Origin: Serilophus lunatus
Lineage: Eukaryota; Chordata; Aves; Passeriformes; Eurylaimidae
Length of the DNA stretch: 64,000 bases
Assembly: GCA_013399895.1 (NCBI GenBank)
Contig: VXBA01003289.1
Location: 345,167-409,166, forward strand
Direction of reading: 5' to 3'
In this document: positions 50,401-62,300 of the stretch, in pieces
Numbering within the stretch: the stretch's first letter is position 1
How the letters are laid out: each line of letters begins with the position of its first letter
Translations under genes and position numbers: made by a program
The notes under the pieces: model-generated
What the model saw: only the letters and a program-made list of their open reading frames with translations
What the model was told of the DNA's origin: nothing
The model's database searches: none

Positions 50401-53400
50401 GCATTTGTGTGTCTGCATGGAGAGCTGTGTCAGGGAAGTGACCCAGGTTAGAGGTGAGCTGTTATTTTATGCTGTGTGATTTTAACCCAGAATGAGGCCT
50501 ACTTTACTCTTTTGTGGAGGCTTGTGGCAATGCAAGCAAGCACCCATCAAAGATTGGGAATAAGGAGTGGGAGGAAGGCAGGTGTTTCTCCTCATGGAAG
50601 TGTCAGTTCATGCTTGCTCAGAGTGTTTGTGACAGTAGTCTCCTGTGTGGATTGTGAACAGATGTGAAGGCCTAAAAGTAAAAATCTTGGATCTAGACTT
50701 ACTAAGGCAATAGTATTGACATTTTGCTGGGGCTTTTGTCTGCTGTGAGAAAAATGATTTTTCTATATTACTTCTTTGTCCTGACCCCAACCATTTTCTG
50801 TTCAGGAACTTTAACTGTTCGTGTTTCTTGTACCTTTCAACAGAGATCGGCTCCATGAAATCACCTCTGCTTTCTTTTGAACCTATCTACACTTTTATTG
50901 TATTTGAAAATTAATTTCACAGCTCAACTAGACACAGCATTTAGAACCACTTCCTTTTGTGAACCTGGCTCCTACTGCTTTGTCTTGATGTCCCCCCTTC
51001 TTGTACTGGAGGAGGAAGTGGATGATCCTCCGTTTTCTTTCCGACTCATGAGTCTGTGAACCTCTGTCATATCTTCCATCAGTTTTTATCCTTCATTGAA
51101 TCTTCTCCTCTGCCTGCATCTTTGGTATCTGCACACCTTTCCACTCCTGATTTTATCATCATTATACAATACACTCTTATTTTTCAGATACTCCTTTTGC
51201 ATTAACTCCCAGAGCAATTGTCTTCTAACTCCAACCTGTAATGTGCGATTTTGCATCTCTTGTTGCAGCTCTGTGTATCTTGTGTTGTTCTGTTTCATCA
51301 CCATCTCATCTGGATGCTGTCCAGTTTCTTGTATGTAACCCCTTTCTCTCCTTTGTTTCCTCCCACCACCAATATTTTGGTCATGGATTAAGTCTTAGTA
51401 TTTCATTTTTCAGTTCTTTTATTAGACCAAATTCAGCCCTGTTCTCACATTGTCAATGAATGTTCTTTTCTGTTCATCTTTTGCCCATGAGTTAGTAATT
51501 TTATCTTTCTCTATTGTAATTTTCATAAGCTTTATGAAGGTTAAAAATCTGCTGTGAAGGCCTTTTTCTCCTCTGTTTCTTTTTATTTGAATATGAGGTA
51601 ATTTTTTTTTTGCCTATTTATCTTATTTTTATCTTCATGAGTCTGCTACATACTGCTGATTCTCAGGTACACATTTTTGTCCCCTCTGTCCTGTCTTTTG
51701 CTAGATAATTGACCGAAGCGCTTCATTTCTGCCATTGGTATGGCAGAACTCTTCATGCTGCTTTGTATACTCGTTGAACCACTGGTAAGAGACTGCCTTA
51801 GTAGTTCATTCCTTTCTTCCTTCAGATCCTTCCCAAATACTTGTTCCTACAAAGTGTTCATCACAATGTCTGTGAACCTCTGCTATGTGTTTGTCTTGTC
51901 TGCATGAGATTATTGGGTTTTTAGTGTACACACACTGGATAAATTGGAGCTCATGGCTATACCTTGCATTTCAGACTTGTTTCTGATAGCAGCCATTTGT
52001 GAGACAATTGCTTCTGATGTTCCTGACATTTTTGACTTTGCCTTATTAGTAGGTAATGTATTTAAATCTTCCAAAGTGCAGAAGACGTCAATGAGTTCCG
52101 TTTGTGATTTTCATGCACAGGTTACTTACTGGGATCGTTAGGGCTCTTAAAGGGTGCTTTGGGGTACTATGCTTTTTGGTGGGTGCTCTGAGGATCTTTC
52201 TCCCCTTGTTGTAATAAATATATTCCACCTTAGCTGTCTAGAATTGAGCCTTCTTGTGCTAATGGAATAACTGGGTTCTTTGTAGTGGGGAGAGGGACTT
52301 GGAATTAAACATCCCGTATTTTAAGCTAAGTTGTACTTTCTTGTGTGTCTCTCTCAAGAAAGCCTCAGTGCAAATTGAAGCAAAACAGCTAGAACTGGAT
52401 GATGTAAATCTTCTTACCTCTACTATAGGGTTGTCTGTGGCAATAGAAGACTGGAATTTCTGGTTAGTATTTCTGTGGTGGCTCATATTAGCATTTTCTT
52501 GAAGTGTGCATTGCTGATGTTGTTTGTGTTTGTGTGGAGAGTTTAGTTTGACTTCGAGAGGCTGCATGCCATTATGTTCAGTGGAAGGTGTCACAACCAG
52601 TAATGGTTGATTCATAAACATCTGCACATAATTATGTGGATCAGTGGACTTTTTGAAAAGTCCAAAAGGTAATCTCGTATCCAGACAATAATTCTGTCCA
52701 TAAGTATTGAAAAATCAGGAGTGGGACTCTATTCAATGGAGGAATTTTCAAGGCTTTTGATTTGGAGACTTTCTCACATGAGATGAGTACATGTGGGTTG
52801 GAGATTTACTTCTGAGAGTGAAAGCTGAGACTTTTTTCCTTGACCCTGTGACTACAGACACTACATTGGGAAAAAGCCTTGTTTTTTTAAACTCAAAAGT
52901 GCTGCTCTTGCTAGAAAGCAGTTTTTAGTTTTGGGGATGTTTCTCCCCTATTGCAAACAAACTGCTTTGTGAAGTTTGAGTTAGGAAGAAACTAGTTTCT
53001 TTGTATATTTTTTTAAACTTGGCTATGTTTTCCTTTATGTTCTCCTAGGCCTTGTAATATAGCCTTTTATGCTTTGTTTATTGAACAAATATGAATATTA
53101 TTCACTTAAAAGGGAAAATCCTCTCATCTTATCTGAGGGTTAATCATGAGGGAGAAGCTTTCTAACCCATGGAAGCGGGGTGAGACGGTCTCTATTCCGA
53201 AATATTAAATAAAGGAATCAAAGGGAAATAATACTCTGTGATGATACCTCAGGGAAGATTTAATTAAGAAAATTAAATTGCGTAGAGGGACTTATTGTAG
53301 ACTGCCAAAAAGCCAACAGATGAGGGAGACATTTGTTAGCGGTATCTACCCATCAGTAAGAGCTTGCACACTGTACCAAGCCTGTGAGATATGGTGCTCA

Positions 53401-55027
53401 ACTAAGTGGCTTAAAGCAGTGTTGAATTATCTGATTGATTAAGGTCAGTCCTGCAGGGAGCACATCTAGTCTCTGAAATGGCTTGCAAGTTCTGGGAATC
53501 AGGGCTGGTTGTGGCATGTGGACACACGTGGATCTGTGCTCGTGCCTCTCTTGGACTTGACACTAATGAGTCAGCTACAGTTCAGAGACAGCAACTGTTT
53601 CCAGCCTTCACTGGCTAAAAGGGAGCTGCTGTCTGGTGCATGGTGTCAGCCGTGCAAACCTCCTGTGAAAGCTGTACCTGGAGCAGAGTGGATGAGTTCA
53701 TTGAGGTTTCACCAGGTTTGTGTTGCTTTAAATCGATGTGGTTAATTTTTCATGTGTGCTGGGCAGAAGCAGTTCGGCACTGACTAAACCCTGGAGAAGC
53801 AGGTCAGCTGAGGGCTGGAGACGTGGGATGGCAGATATTAAGAAAGTAGCTTAAGTTCTGTCTCTTGGGCCAGGTCTACTAGAGGCACAAGAAGGAAGCA
53901 GCTCACTTCTTCCCCTGGTGTGACTGGGTTTTGTAGAGCGTAGAGCTGTGCACTGGAGAAGAGCACACCCACATTCTGCTCTTGCTTCTACAGGTGAGGA
54001 TTATTTCTGGATTCACAGATTAAGATTGAATTGAGAAACTCTGTAGAAAAAGCAAATGAACTGAAGAGGGAATGTAGGGGACTTAACACTTGAACCTTGA
54101 CTCCCTTAGGCAATGCTTTTGAAATACATTTGACTCATGGGATCTTGAACAAACCAGGGACTGACATGTAACGAGTAAAGGCTGCAAGGGTGGGTCTGAT
54201 GTCTGTAATAACATATGTGATTTTGTAAGTCAGCAGTCACCCCAGTGCTGGGGCTGAGCAGTTTCTCCTGTGCACTGTCTGAGTCCCCAGAGATCTCTCT
54301 CAGCCTGCTCTTTGGCAATTACAGAGGCATTCTCTTGCTCTCACCATTAGTGTAATAGCTTGTGAGAACATCACTTATCCCTTTTGCTCTTGAGTGACTA
54401 CTGCTTCCATAATCTCTTTTGCATTAAACTAATGGATGGCTTGTATATGCGATTTTTCTCCCCCTCCTCATATGGTGAGGAGGGTACCTGTCATTACTTT
54501 TATCCCATTTGCCTTTCAGGGCAGATGAAAATAGAGAAATTGACAAGAAGTTGGAACAACTGTCTTTGCTTGTTGTGTCTTAGTAAAAGCATGCAAATAA
54601 TAGAAAATGCCAGCTGAAAAAACCCACATCCAGTTGTTTTGTTGCCTTGTCTAATTCCTCAGTTGTGAGAAAGCAGATTTTCATCAGAAGAAGTAATTTT
54701 ACCTGGATTTTGAGTTAGAACTGATTTTTAAAGTAGCTACTTGATAAAATGCGTAGTGACCTCTTCCAAGCCATTCCTTATGAAAGAGGAAGACAAACTT
54801 TGCTTGCAGATACAGTACCTCTCCCACTGTCTTTTACTGCAAAGTAACATTGTTTTTAAAAACCTGCTTCATTTTCCTTGTATTTACAACATCGTACCTG
54901 TGCCGGCCTCTTTCCTGTTACAAGTTTTCCATAATGTCTAAGCTGATTCTTGCTGTGGTATAATCAGTTCCATCTACTGTAGGCACAAGAGAAAAATGTT
55001 CGTTCTTCACAGTAGCATCTTAAATAC
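50401..55027. other. Unique sequence, probable intron
   Basis: Strongly T-rich at 51060-51680. No known exon. A plus-strand open segment (52359-52462) has splice-like borders but no recognisable protein (see findings). An AATAAA-like site near 52215 has no supporting gene. Confidence 0.35.
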
Positions 55028-55271
55028 TCCTTGGACTTGCTCCAGTTTGCTCATCTGTTTCTTTAAATGCAGTGCCCAGGCGAGGATGTAGTACTGCAGC
55101 TGAAGCTTTGCTTATGCTCATTGGAGTGGAAGGCTAACGCCATGTGCTCTGTGGGGCACAGTCCTCTTTATCTGTTCCAGCCTGTTTGTTTGTTTGATGC
55201 TCAATAGCTTGACTCTGACTGATGTTCAGATTGTCACCCCCTTTCGCCAGCGGATTCCCTCTGAGGTCTCT
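55028..55271 (-). mobile_element. Ancient CR1 LINE, left part of interrupted copy
   Basis: The plus strand shows CTTGGACTTGCTCCAG, then a block like 'gcccaggcgaggatgtagtactgcag', then a block like 'actgatgttcagattgtcaccccc'. These follow reverse-complemented CR1 in order. Divergence is high. The copy resumes at 55842 after an inserted LTR. Confidence 0.7.
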
Positions 55272-55841
55272 TGCCTGGTTTGCTGGTTTTGGCTGCGGTA
55301 GAGTTAATGTTCTTCACAGTAGCTGATGTTGGGCTATATTTTGGTTTTATGCTGAAAGCAGGATTGATAATACAAGGATGTTTTAGTTGTTGCTGAGCAA
55401 TGCCTCAAGGCCTTTCCTCCTTCTTGTACCACCATGCCAGTGAGGAGGCTAGGGGCCCACAAGGAATTGGGAAGGGACACAGCCAGGACAGCTGACTGCA
55501 GTGAACCGCAGGGATGTTGTGCTCAGTACGTAAAGCTGGGGGAAGAAGAAGGAAGGGGTGGACTTTGAGAATGATGGCATTTGTCTTCCCAAAGTAACTG
55601 CTGCATGTGGTGGGGCCCTGCTCTTCAGATGGCTGAATATTTGCCGGCCCATGGGAAGCAGTGAATGAATTCCTTGCCTTGCTTGTGTACGCAGCTTCTG
55701 CTTCCCCTATTAAACTGTCTTTATCTCAATCCGCAAGTTTTCTAGCTCTTATTCTTCTAATTCTCTCCTTGGTTCCACTGAAAGGGGAGTGATTGAGCAA
55801 CTGAATGGGGCTTGGTTTCCAGCTGGGGCTATGCCATGACA
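55272..55841 (+). mobile_element. ERV LTR nested in ancient CR1 (LTR-C)
   Basis: This 570-bp block has the layout of a widespread avian LTR: TGCCTGGTTTGCTGGTTTTG start, then 'tagagttaat-ttcttcacagtagct' and a 'gggacacagccaggacagctgac' block near 55474, then a TATA region reading TACGTAAAG (55527-55535) before GCTGGGGGAAG, then 'ggaatgatggcatttgtcttccc', then ATTAAA (55709-55714) with CTGTCTTTATCTCAA, and a CCATGACA end. The forward orientation is clear. No internal retroviral genes are present, so it is a solo LTR. The first base pair region has drifted from the usual TGT start and I find no clean target duplication. Both flanks are CR1, so the LTR landed in an existing CR1. Confidence 0.85.
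55709..55714 (+). terminator. LTR-C polyadenylation signal
   Basis: ATTAAA is followed by a T-rich/GT-rich stretch, at the place where this LTR family carries its poly-A signal. Confidence 0.6.
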
Positions 55842-56200
55842 ACTGACTAGAAGTTCTCATTACTGTATTTATGCAGTGCGTACAGCTTTATTTCTTTCCT
55901 GGTTTTTCCAATTTCTCCAGCTTGCCACAATAACATTGAGTTTGAACCCTGTCCTTCATATTTGTGCTGTTTTTGTTCCATTTAGTCTACAGACTTAATA
56001 AGTTGACTTTCTTGTTGTCCACTTGAAGATGCAGCAGGATTGTCCCACAGAATTCATCCAGGTCTGTGCTAAGAATTAATTTAGAGCCAATGATAACTGC
56101 TGCGTCTAGCCTGAATGAACTTTATCTAGATCATATTTTCCAAACTTCCTTAAAAGAATGTTATGTGAGACTATATAAAAAACTTCAAAGTCAAGGTATA
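55842..56200 (-). mobile_element. Ancient CR1 LINE, right part of interrupted copy
   Basis: The plus strand contains TACTGTATTTATGCAG, CCAATTTCTCCAGCTTGCC, a degraded 'ttgaaccctgtcctccat' block, a CATCCAGG block near 56055 and finally AATGTTATGTGAGACTATAT with TCAAAGTCAAGGTATA near 56195. This order and wording match the reverse-transcriptase part of old amniote CR1/L3-like elements in reverse complement. It continues the copy that begins at 55028. Confidence 0.75.
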
Positions 56201-56773
56201 AAGAAATTTTGCTGTTTCCTGAGCCACAAAAACTGTTACTTTGCTGCAGAAGAAAACTAAATTAGTTTGAGGTGTTCTTTCTTGAATCCGTTTCTTGTTA
56301 CTTCCTGTTTCTTGGATCTTGATGCTCTTTTTTGGGTTGGCTTATTCGAAGAGCGCTTGGGATCTCTCATCAGAGTAGATGCCTGCAAGAGGGTTTGTAG
56401 TCTAGGAGACTTTGTGGCCTCTGGGACAGGCCCTATCTAGGTTTACCACCATGTTTTGGAGAAGCATCTGGTAAGTCTTGAACCCTTCTGAAATCTAAAT
56501 AGTAAGGCTGTATAAATTCAGTGTCAAGGGAATAAAATACTTTTTCCCCTCCTCTCCTTGGGGACTACTGTAAGATCCACAAAGTTAATAAGCTGGCCAG
56601 GTGCACAGTGTGACAGCTGGTCCTGTGATCTGTGCAGCAGTTGCCAACTAGAAAGTGTATTTAGCATTATTACCTGGAATGTTTTCTGTATTGCTTAGAT
56701 TGCACCCAAGCAGGATAAATATTGCAGAGGAACAGAATCCCTTTTTTCCAATACCTTATGCATTTATAGTTAA
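56201..56773. other. Unique sequence, probable intron
   Basis: No gene or repeat is recognised. Confidence 0.35.
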
Positions 56774-57185
56774 ATCAGAATCACAGAATGGTTGATGTTG
56801 AAAGGAATCACTGGAGGTCATCTATTCCAACCTCCCTGCTCAGGCAGGGTTCCTTAGGGCATGTTACTCTGGGTTGTGTCCCAGGCAGCTTTTGAATATC
56901 TCCAGTGAGGGAGACTCCACAGCCTCTTTGAGTGACCTGTTTCAGTGCTGTCACTCACACAGTAAAGATTTTGCTAGTTTTCAAGTGGAACTTGCTGTGC
57001 ATCAATTTCTGCATTAGTTTGCCTCTTGTCCCATTGGTTGGCACCATCAAGAAAAGCCTGGCTCCATTCTCTTGATTCCCTTCCTCCAGTTACTTGTGGA
57101 CACTGATGTCTCCTCTCGAATGTATCTTCTTGAGAACAGGCCCAACTTCCTCAACCTATCCTCAAAGTGAAAGAGCCTTTCCTCA
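56774..57185 (-). mobile_element. CR1 LINE, 5'-truncated
   Basis: It begins ATCAGAATCACAGAATGG, one and a half copies of the CR1 terminal octamer on the minus strand, and continues with GTTGAAAGGAATCACTGGAG, 'tctattccaacctccctgctca', 'gggagactccacagcctc' and 'gcctggctccattctcttgat' blocks. It ends around the 'caacctatcctcaaa' block. The copy is moderately diverged and about 410 bp long, with no coding capacity left. Confidence 0.9.
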
Positions 57186-59264
57186 AATACATAAGATAGG
57201 AAGAAAGTGGGATTTAATATACAGCCTGGACTTCAGTTTATTCATGATATGGTTAAAATGAAATTGCTGTAGTTTTATGATCTGTTTTTTTCCTCTGTAT
57301 TGTGTGTATGAGTAAAAAATTACAGATGAGAAGTCGAAAGGGTTTTGTAGGTAACTGTTTTATAGTGATAAGCTACATGTGTGAGAAAGAAAGGGAGTTT
57401 AAGCTTTAACATATCAGTGAATCAGGTGTCTCAGTATAGATGTTTTGCAGGGCTTCAGCCTATCCCAGTCAAGGTGCATGTTAGAGCCCAGCTGTTTTCA
57501 GAGAGCAGGAGCAAAGAAGAATATTAATCCATCTTTAAGTTCTTTTTAAGAGACAATTTGTGTGCTGAATCTATGAATTCTAAAATTTTTTTCTCAGGTA
57601 AAATATATTTTATATATTGAATGTCATTCCATCTAAAACACACTTTATTTGCATAAAGTTATTTTATCACTGTGTAGTTGTGGAAGGCTTCTACTAGTCC
57701 TCCTTCTAGCTGCCATATTCAGTTTGTTTCTTGCTGGAACTCTGAAAACAGTGTTACATGCTTCACTACTTGATTTGTCAGATATCATGCAGGCAGAAAA
57801 TGTGCATGATAACACTCAGTATAAGAATGTTGATATCTGGTTTTGTGGAAAGCACGTTGAAATATCCATTTGTATTAAAAAAAATACATGACCCTCTTAA
57901 ACTTTCAGAGGAGGGTCATCCTAGCAGATGAGTTTCAGGCACTTAGATATCTGTACTCTTTTTCTCACACAAAGCCTTTGGACTGATAGATCAGCCAAGT
58001 TTTCTTTCCTGTAAAACTTTTGTCAAGAGTTTAGTTCCTTTTTTTTAATTAGAGTCCATCATCTTGGGGAAGAAGACATTTTATTCGTGTTTTGAATGTT
58101 TAATCCCCCTTCTTTTAGAGAAAATTAGTTGAATTTTAAATTTCTAGTCTTAGTTTTCACTCAAATGCGCTTAAAGAATACCAACGTGTTTGTGTGTTAA
58201 AGCTGCAAATTGTCAGTGCGGGGGCACAGCCATCAAGTGTGGGGAATTGATGTGATTTGGAGATGGAATACATCTCGCAGAAAACATAATAGATATTTTA
58301 TTTGACCAGATTTAGCATTAATTCAGGAAGAGTTTGCTCTTCATGATGGGTCTTTGAACATTAATTTATGTTTCCTTATTCTGAGGTTTTATTATCAGTA
58401 ATTCAAGTTGTTTCATGAACCATCAAACTTTCTCCCTGATCTGGTAAAGATTTAGACATCTTTAATTTTAAAGCAAGATGACTGTGCACATTGATTAGAG
58501 ACTCTGCTTGAAATTTGTTTGAATAGGCTAAAGCAGAGTTCATGTCAATTTGGTTTTGCTCAAGGAGCCTAACTGCTTAGGATTTGACCACTGGGAGGAT
58601 TTAAGATACTTCATTAAATTAAAGTAATCGGCTGGTGACTTTTAGTTATAGCTTTTGTTTTCATTTAAAGAATACAGGAAAAATAACCTGGAGTTTTAAA
58701 GTGCAGGGAAATTAATGCAAGATCCTGTACCCACCATTCACTTTCAAAACTTAAGTAATTTTTTGGTTATTTTCTTTAGAATGAACTTCAGTTCTTCTCT
58801 TTATCTGAGGTCTTAATCTGACTGTGTATGTATATCATGTATATCATGTTCATTTATCTTATTGAGACACATACACTTTATACAGCTTTTACAGTTACTA
58901 GTTTTTTTCCTTCCTTCTGTGCTTCTTGAAATTGTTTAACTTGGCAAAATTCTTGAGCAAGGATTTTTGGTATCTCGTTAGTCTAAAAAGGAATCTTAGA
59001 CTTTGCAGATATGTTGTTCCACACTTTGAAGCCTTGAACTCCAATGGTTATGAGAACATTGTTAAAAACAGTATCTCAGAAAGCATTTTGTGATTTAATA
59101 ATAAATGTCGATGGCTTGAGTGACACCTCGATTTTTGTCACTTCCCTTGTTATGTTTGCTAGTATTTCAAATAATTTGTTTTTCCAAGGAAGAATTTCTT
59201 CTCTCTGCCTTCTCTTCCTCTTTTCTTGAGTCCACAGTGAAGATGTGAGGCTGGATCCGACATG
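57186..59264. other. Unique sequence, probable intron
   Basis: No repeat family or exon is recognised. A (TGTATATCA)n-like doublet lies at 58828-58848. The stretch 58201-58420 has the mixed, repeat-free texture of conserved non-coding DNA, but only a comparison could show that. Confidence 0.3.
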
Positions 59265-59300
59265 ATCTCCATGGCAGCACACATTAGTTTCCATGGCAAC
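59265..59300 (+). promoter_or_regulatory. Paired RFX X-box motif
   Basis: GTTTCCATGGCAAC (59287-59300) is a near-palindromic X-box, the known full site of RFX transcription factors (consensus GTTNCCATGGNAAC). A second, weaker copy, ATCTCCATGGCAGC, is at 59265-59278. Their starts are 22 bases apart, about two helical turns, on the same face. RFX factors act at promoters and enhancers of ciliary and other genes. In this intronic or intergenic setting an enhancer is more likely than a promoter. Motif presence is direct; binding and role are inferred. Confidence 0.6.
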
Positions 59301-62300
59301 ACATTTCACAAACAACCCTACAACTTTACTACTGTGTCAAACAAAAGGAGAAGCCTGACTGTTGGAGCAGGCTGTGATCAAGGTTAAAATTAAAAAGAGG
59401 GGGAAGGGAGAAAACCGGGAAGAGATTGGGTGAGATAATGACTTCTTCCAGTGTGTCCATTCAAAGCTTTTGCTCCAGGGTAAGCACATAATTTAAAATA
59501 ACCCCCTAAATTCTCCAGTCCATAATTACTGTGCTACCCAGCTGCATTCCTGTACATGAGTAGGTAAGTGATGAACTGTCACAAGTCTTTTGTCCCAAGA
59601 TACTTCTTTATGGAATAACAATCCACTGATCTGGTTGCTCTTGTCTCTCTCCTACCATACTCTCCCCTTGTAGCTTTTGCCCCTATTGATCATATTATTT
59701 GAATTTGACAGAGAGGCCAAAGTTGAGGAGGTAATTAGGTTCCTATAGGTGTTGTGAAAAGCTGCTCCCTGTTTAGTCCCTGGAAGGAGACTGTGAGCCC
59801 TAAGAATCAAAGACTTACAGGCATCTAAGCTAGATGGCCATCATAAACAATATATGAAGACTATTTCCTTTGATGGTCTGAAGTCAGGAACGTGTTAAAT
59901 CACATGCTTGGTGTGTCTTCTTCTCATGAGATGATTCTCTCAGAAACAGCTTGGGTTACTTCTCTCTCAAGATAATGGTACTGGGAAGGCACAAGGGAAA
60001 ATATGGAAGGAATCAAGGTGTGAAGCAGCTTTCAGTTTTATTTCAGACCAAATATAGTCCATGCTTGAGGTTTGCACATTGCAGACAATAGGCTTGTTGC
60101 ATTGTGTTTGTGTTGCATGTGGTCTCTTTGGGAACCTAAAATATTGGTATTAGCCAAATGTAAAAATACAAAGTGGAATTGTGTGAAGAGGACTTGGGAT
60201 TGTGAGCAAAGATATATTGATATGCTTCAGTGTTCTGCTCTATTGTTTGGGCTGTGCACATCTCCCATGTCTGAGATGCAGTTCCACATGCATGAGTGAG
60301 ATTGCGTGATTCCATTTATGTCACTGGCAAGGTGGTGGTGTTTTGGTAGAGTCTGTTTCTCAGCTGCCTTAGAGATGATTTAAAAAAAAATGCAAAAGTA
60401 CCTTAAAGATTTATATTGACTCTGGAATAAAAGTGCAAGGCTACCACATCGCTCTTGTCACTTTGAAATGATTCCCATCCAACTTCTATCTAGCTGTCTA
60501 GCATGTGAGCTTTTATGGGAAGATGAGAGGGGTTTATATTTTCTAGCATTTTATTTAAAATCATTAGGCTATATGTTAGAGGTGGCTGTACAGGGCTAAA
60601 TGCAGGAGGAAACTCGCATGGATCAAAGATACCTCTTGATTCAGAGAAATAGAGATAGATAATTCACATGCGCATTGCTGTAGGTGATGGTGTGGCAAGT
60701 GGAGGGCAGCACTAGTCTGGGGAGCTGCCAGGGGAGAAGCAGGTTCTGGAGACATGACTTGAAGGCTGGGGGCATTGCCCTGCTCAGGGAATAGGATCCA
60801 ACTCTAGGGAGTCCTAGAGGGCTGGATCTTTACTGTTCAGAGATGACTTCTCCTGCAGACCTCTGCTTACGATACAAAGCGTTAAGTGTTTTTTTCTGCT
60901 GACTCGTGGAAATGATTCTGCTTGAAATGATCTGTTGAACAGAATTAAATGAAATCGTCAAAGCTGCACATAGTTAAGACTTATTGCTTGCCTTATTTTA
61001 CCTGATCACTCCTGCTTTAAAAAGTGACCAGAGATTTTTTAGGTATCTTGGCTTCTGTAAATCTTCTCAGAAACTAATTCTTAGAGTTCTTAATCCTTTG
61101 AAGTTTCTAGTAAAGCAAAGATCCATGCAAACACTACCCATATTAAAAGCTTGCTTGTAGCAGTGTTAACTGTATAACCAGCCTACAGTATGCTTCCTTT
61201 TTTGATTAACAATAAAAGTAATACTTGTGATAAACTAGTAAGCTTCCAAAATATCAGTATTGATTTTTTCCTGTAGCTGAGGCCCTATCTTGAAACACTT
61301 AGGAATGTTGATTCAAAAATTTGAGACGTTCTTATTTTAACATCCTTTCATAGAGGTTGTGTTATGCCCTGCCCAAACATCCCGGGGAGCTTATTTCTGT
61401 GCAGACTGACAATCTAGAGAATCCATCTTTGGCGGATGCCTGCTTAGCTTTCAGCCTTCTTTCTGTCCTTGAGATTTCCCAAACCCAGCCAGTGGTTGTC
61501 AAGCTTGAATTAGATGTGCAGTGGTGGACAAGCCCATCCATCGAAAGAGCCTTAGCTGCATTCCTGTTCCAATCAAGAGCAGCTTCTCCAGATACCATCT
61601 TCCATGCTTTTAAGCTTGTATTCAAAATCCTGTGTTCAAGGCAAGTTTCAGTAAGGCAGAACAAACTAGGCTCACATCTGGTGTTTTTTGGTGTGTTTGA
61701 CCAGGAGAGGATTGATGTGGAAGGTTTGCCAGTATTACGATTTCAATATGTGTTTCCAGTACCTTTCTGTGAAGAGTGGTAATGTCTTGCTTTCTTCTGC
61801 TTTCCTTCAGAGTGTTAAAATTGCAATGTGGGCTCCCTGCTGAAAGAACTACCAACATATCCATCTGAATGAAAACTGTGAATCTTGTTCCATGGGTTAT
61901 AAAAATAAACTTGCTTCACTGAGCTTTCATGTATCAAGAGATTTGCAAATGTAAAACTGCAATATAAAGGAAATGGATTTTTGAATAATTCCTTAATCTG
62001 GTTTTCAGTGGTCAGGATGTTCAGCTGCATTTTTTTTTTCTTCTCCCTAATCACTTTCATATTAAAGATTAATTGCATATCATAGAGAATACTTGATTAA
62101 GCCAATGAAAAGTGAGAGCATAGATCTGTTCATTAGAAGCAGCATGAGGAATAATAATGAGCAACTGCCAGGCTTCCTTGTCTGCTTCACAATAGACACA
62201 TAGAGGACGTGTATTTATGTGATTCTCCATTTGCTGTTACTAAAAATCATTTGCAGTTCTACCAAGAAGCTTCATTATTAACAAAACACAGTGAGTTACT

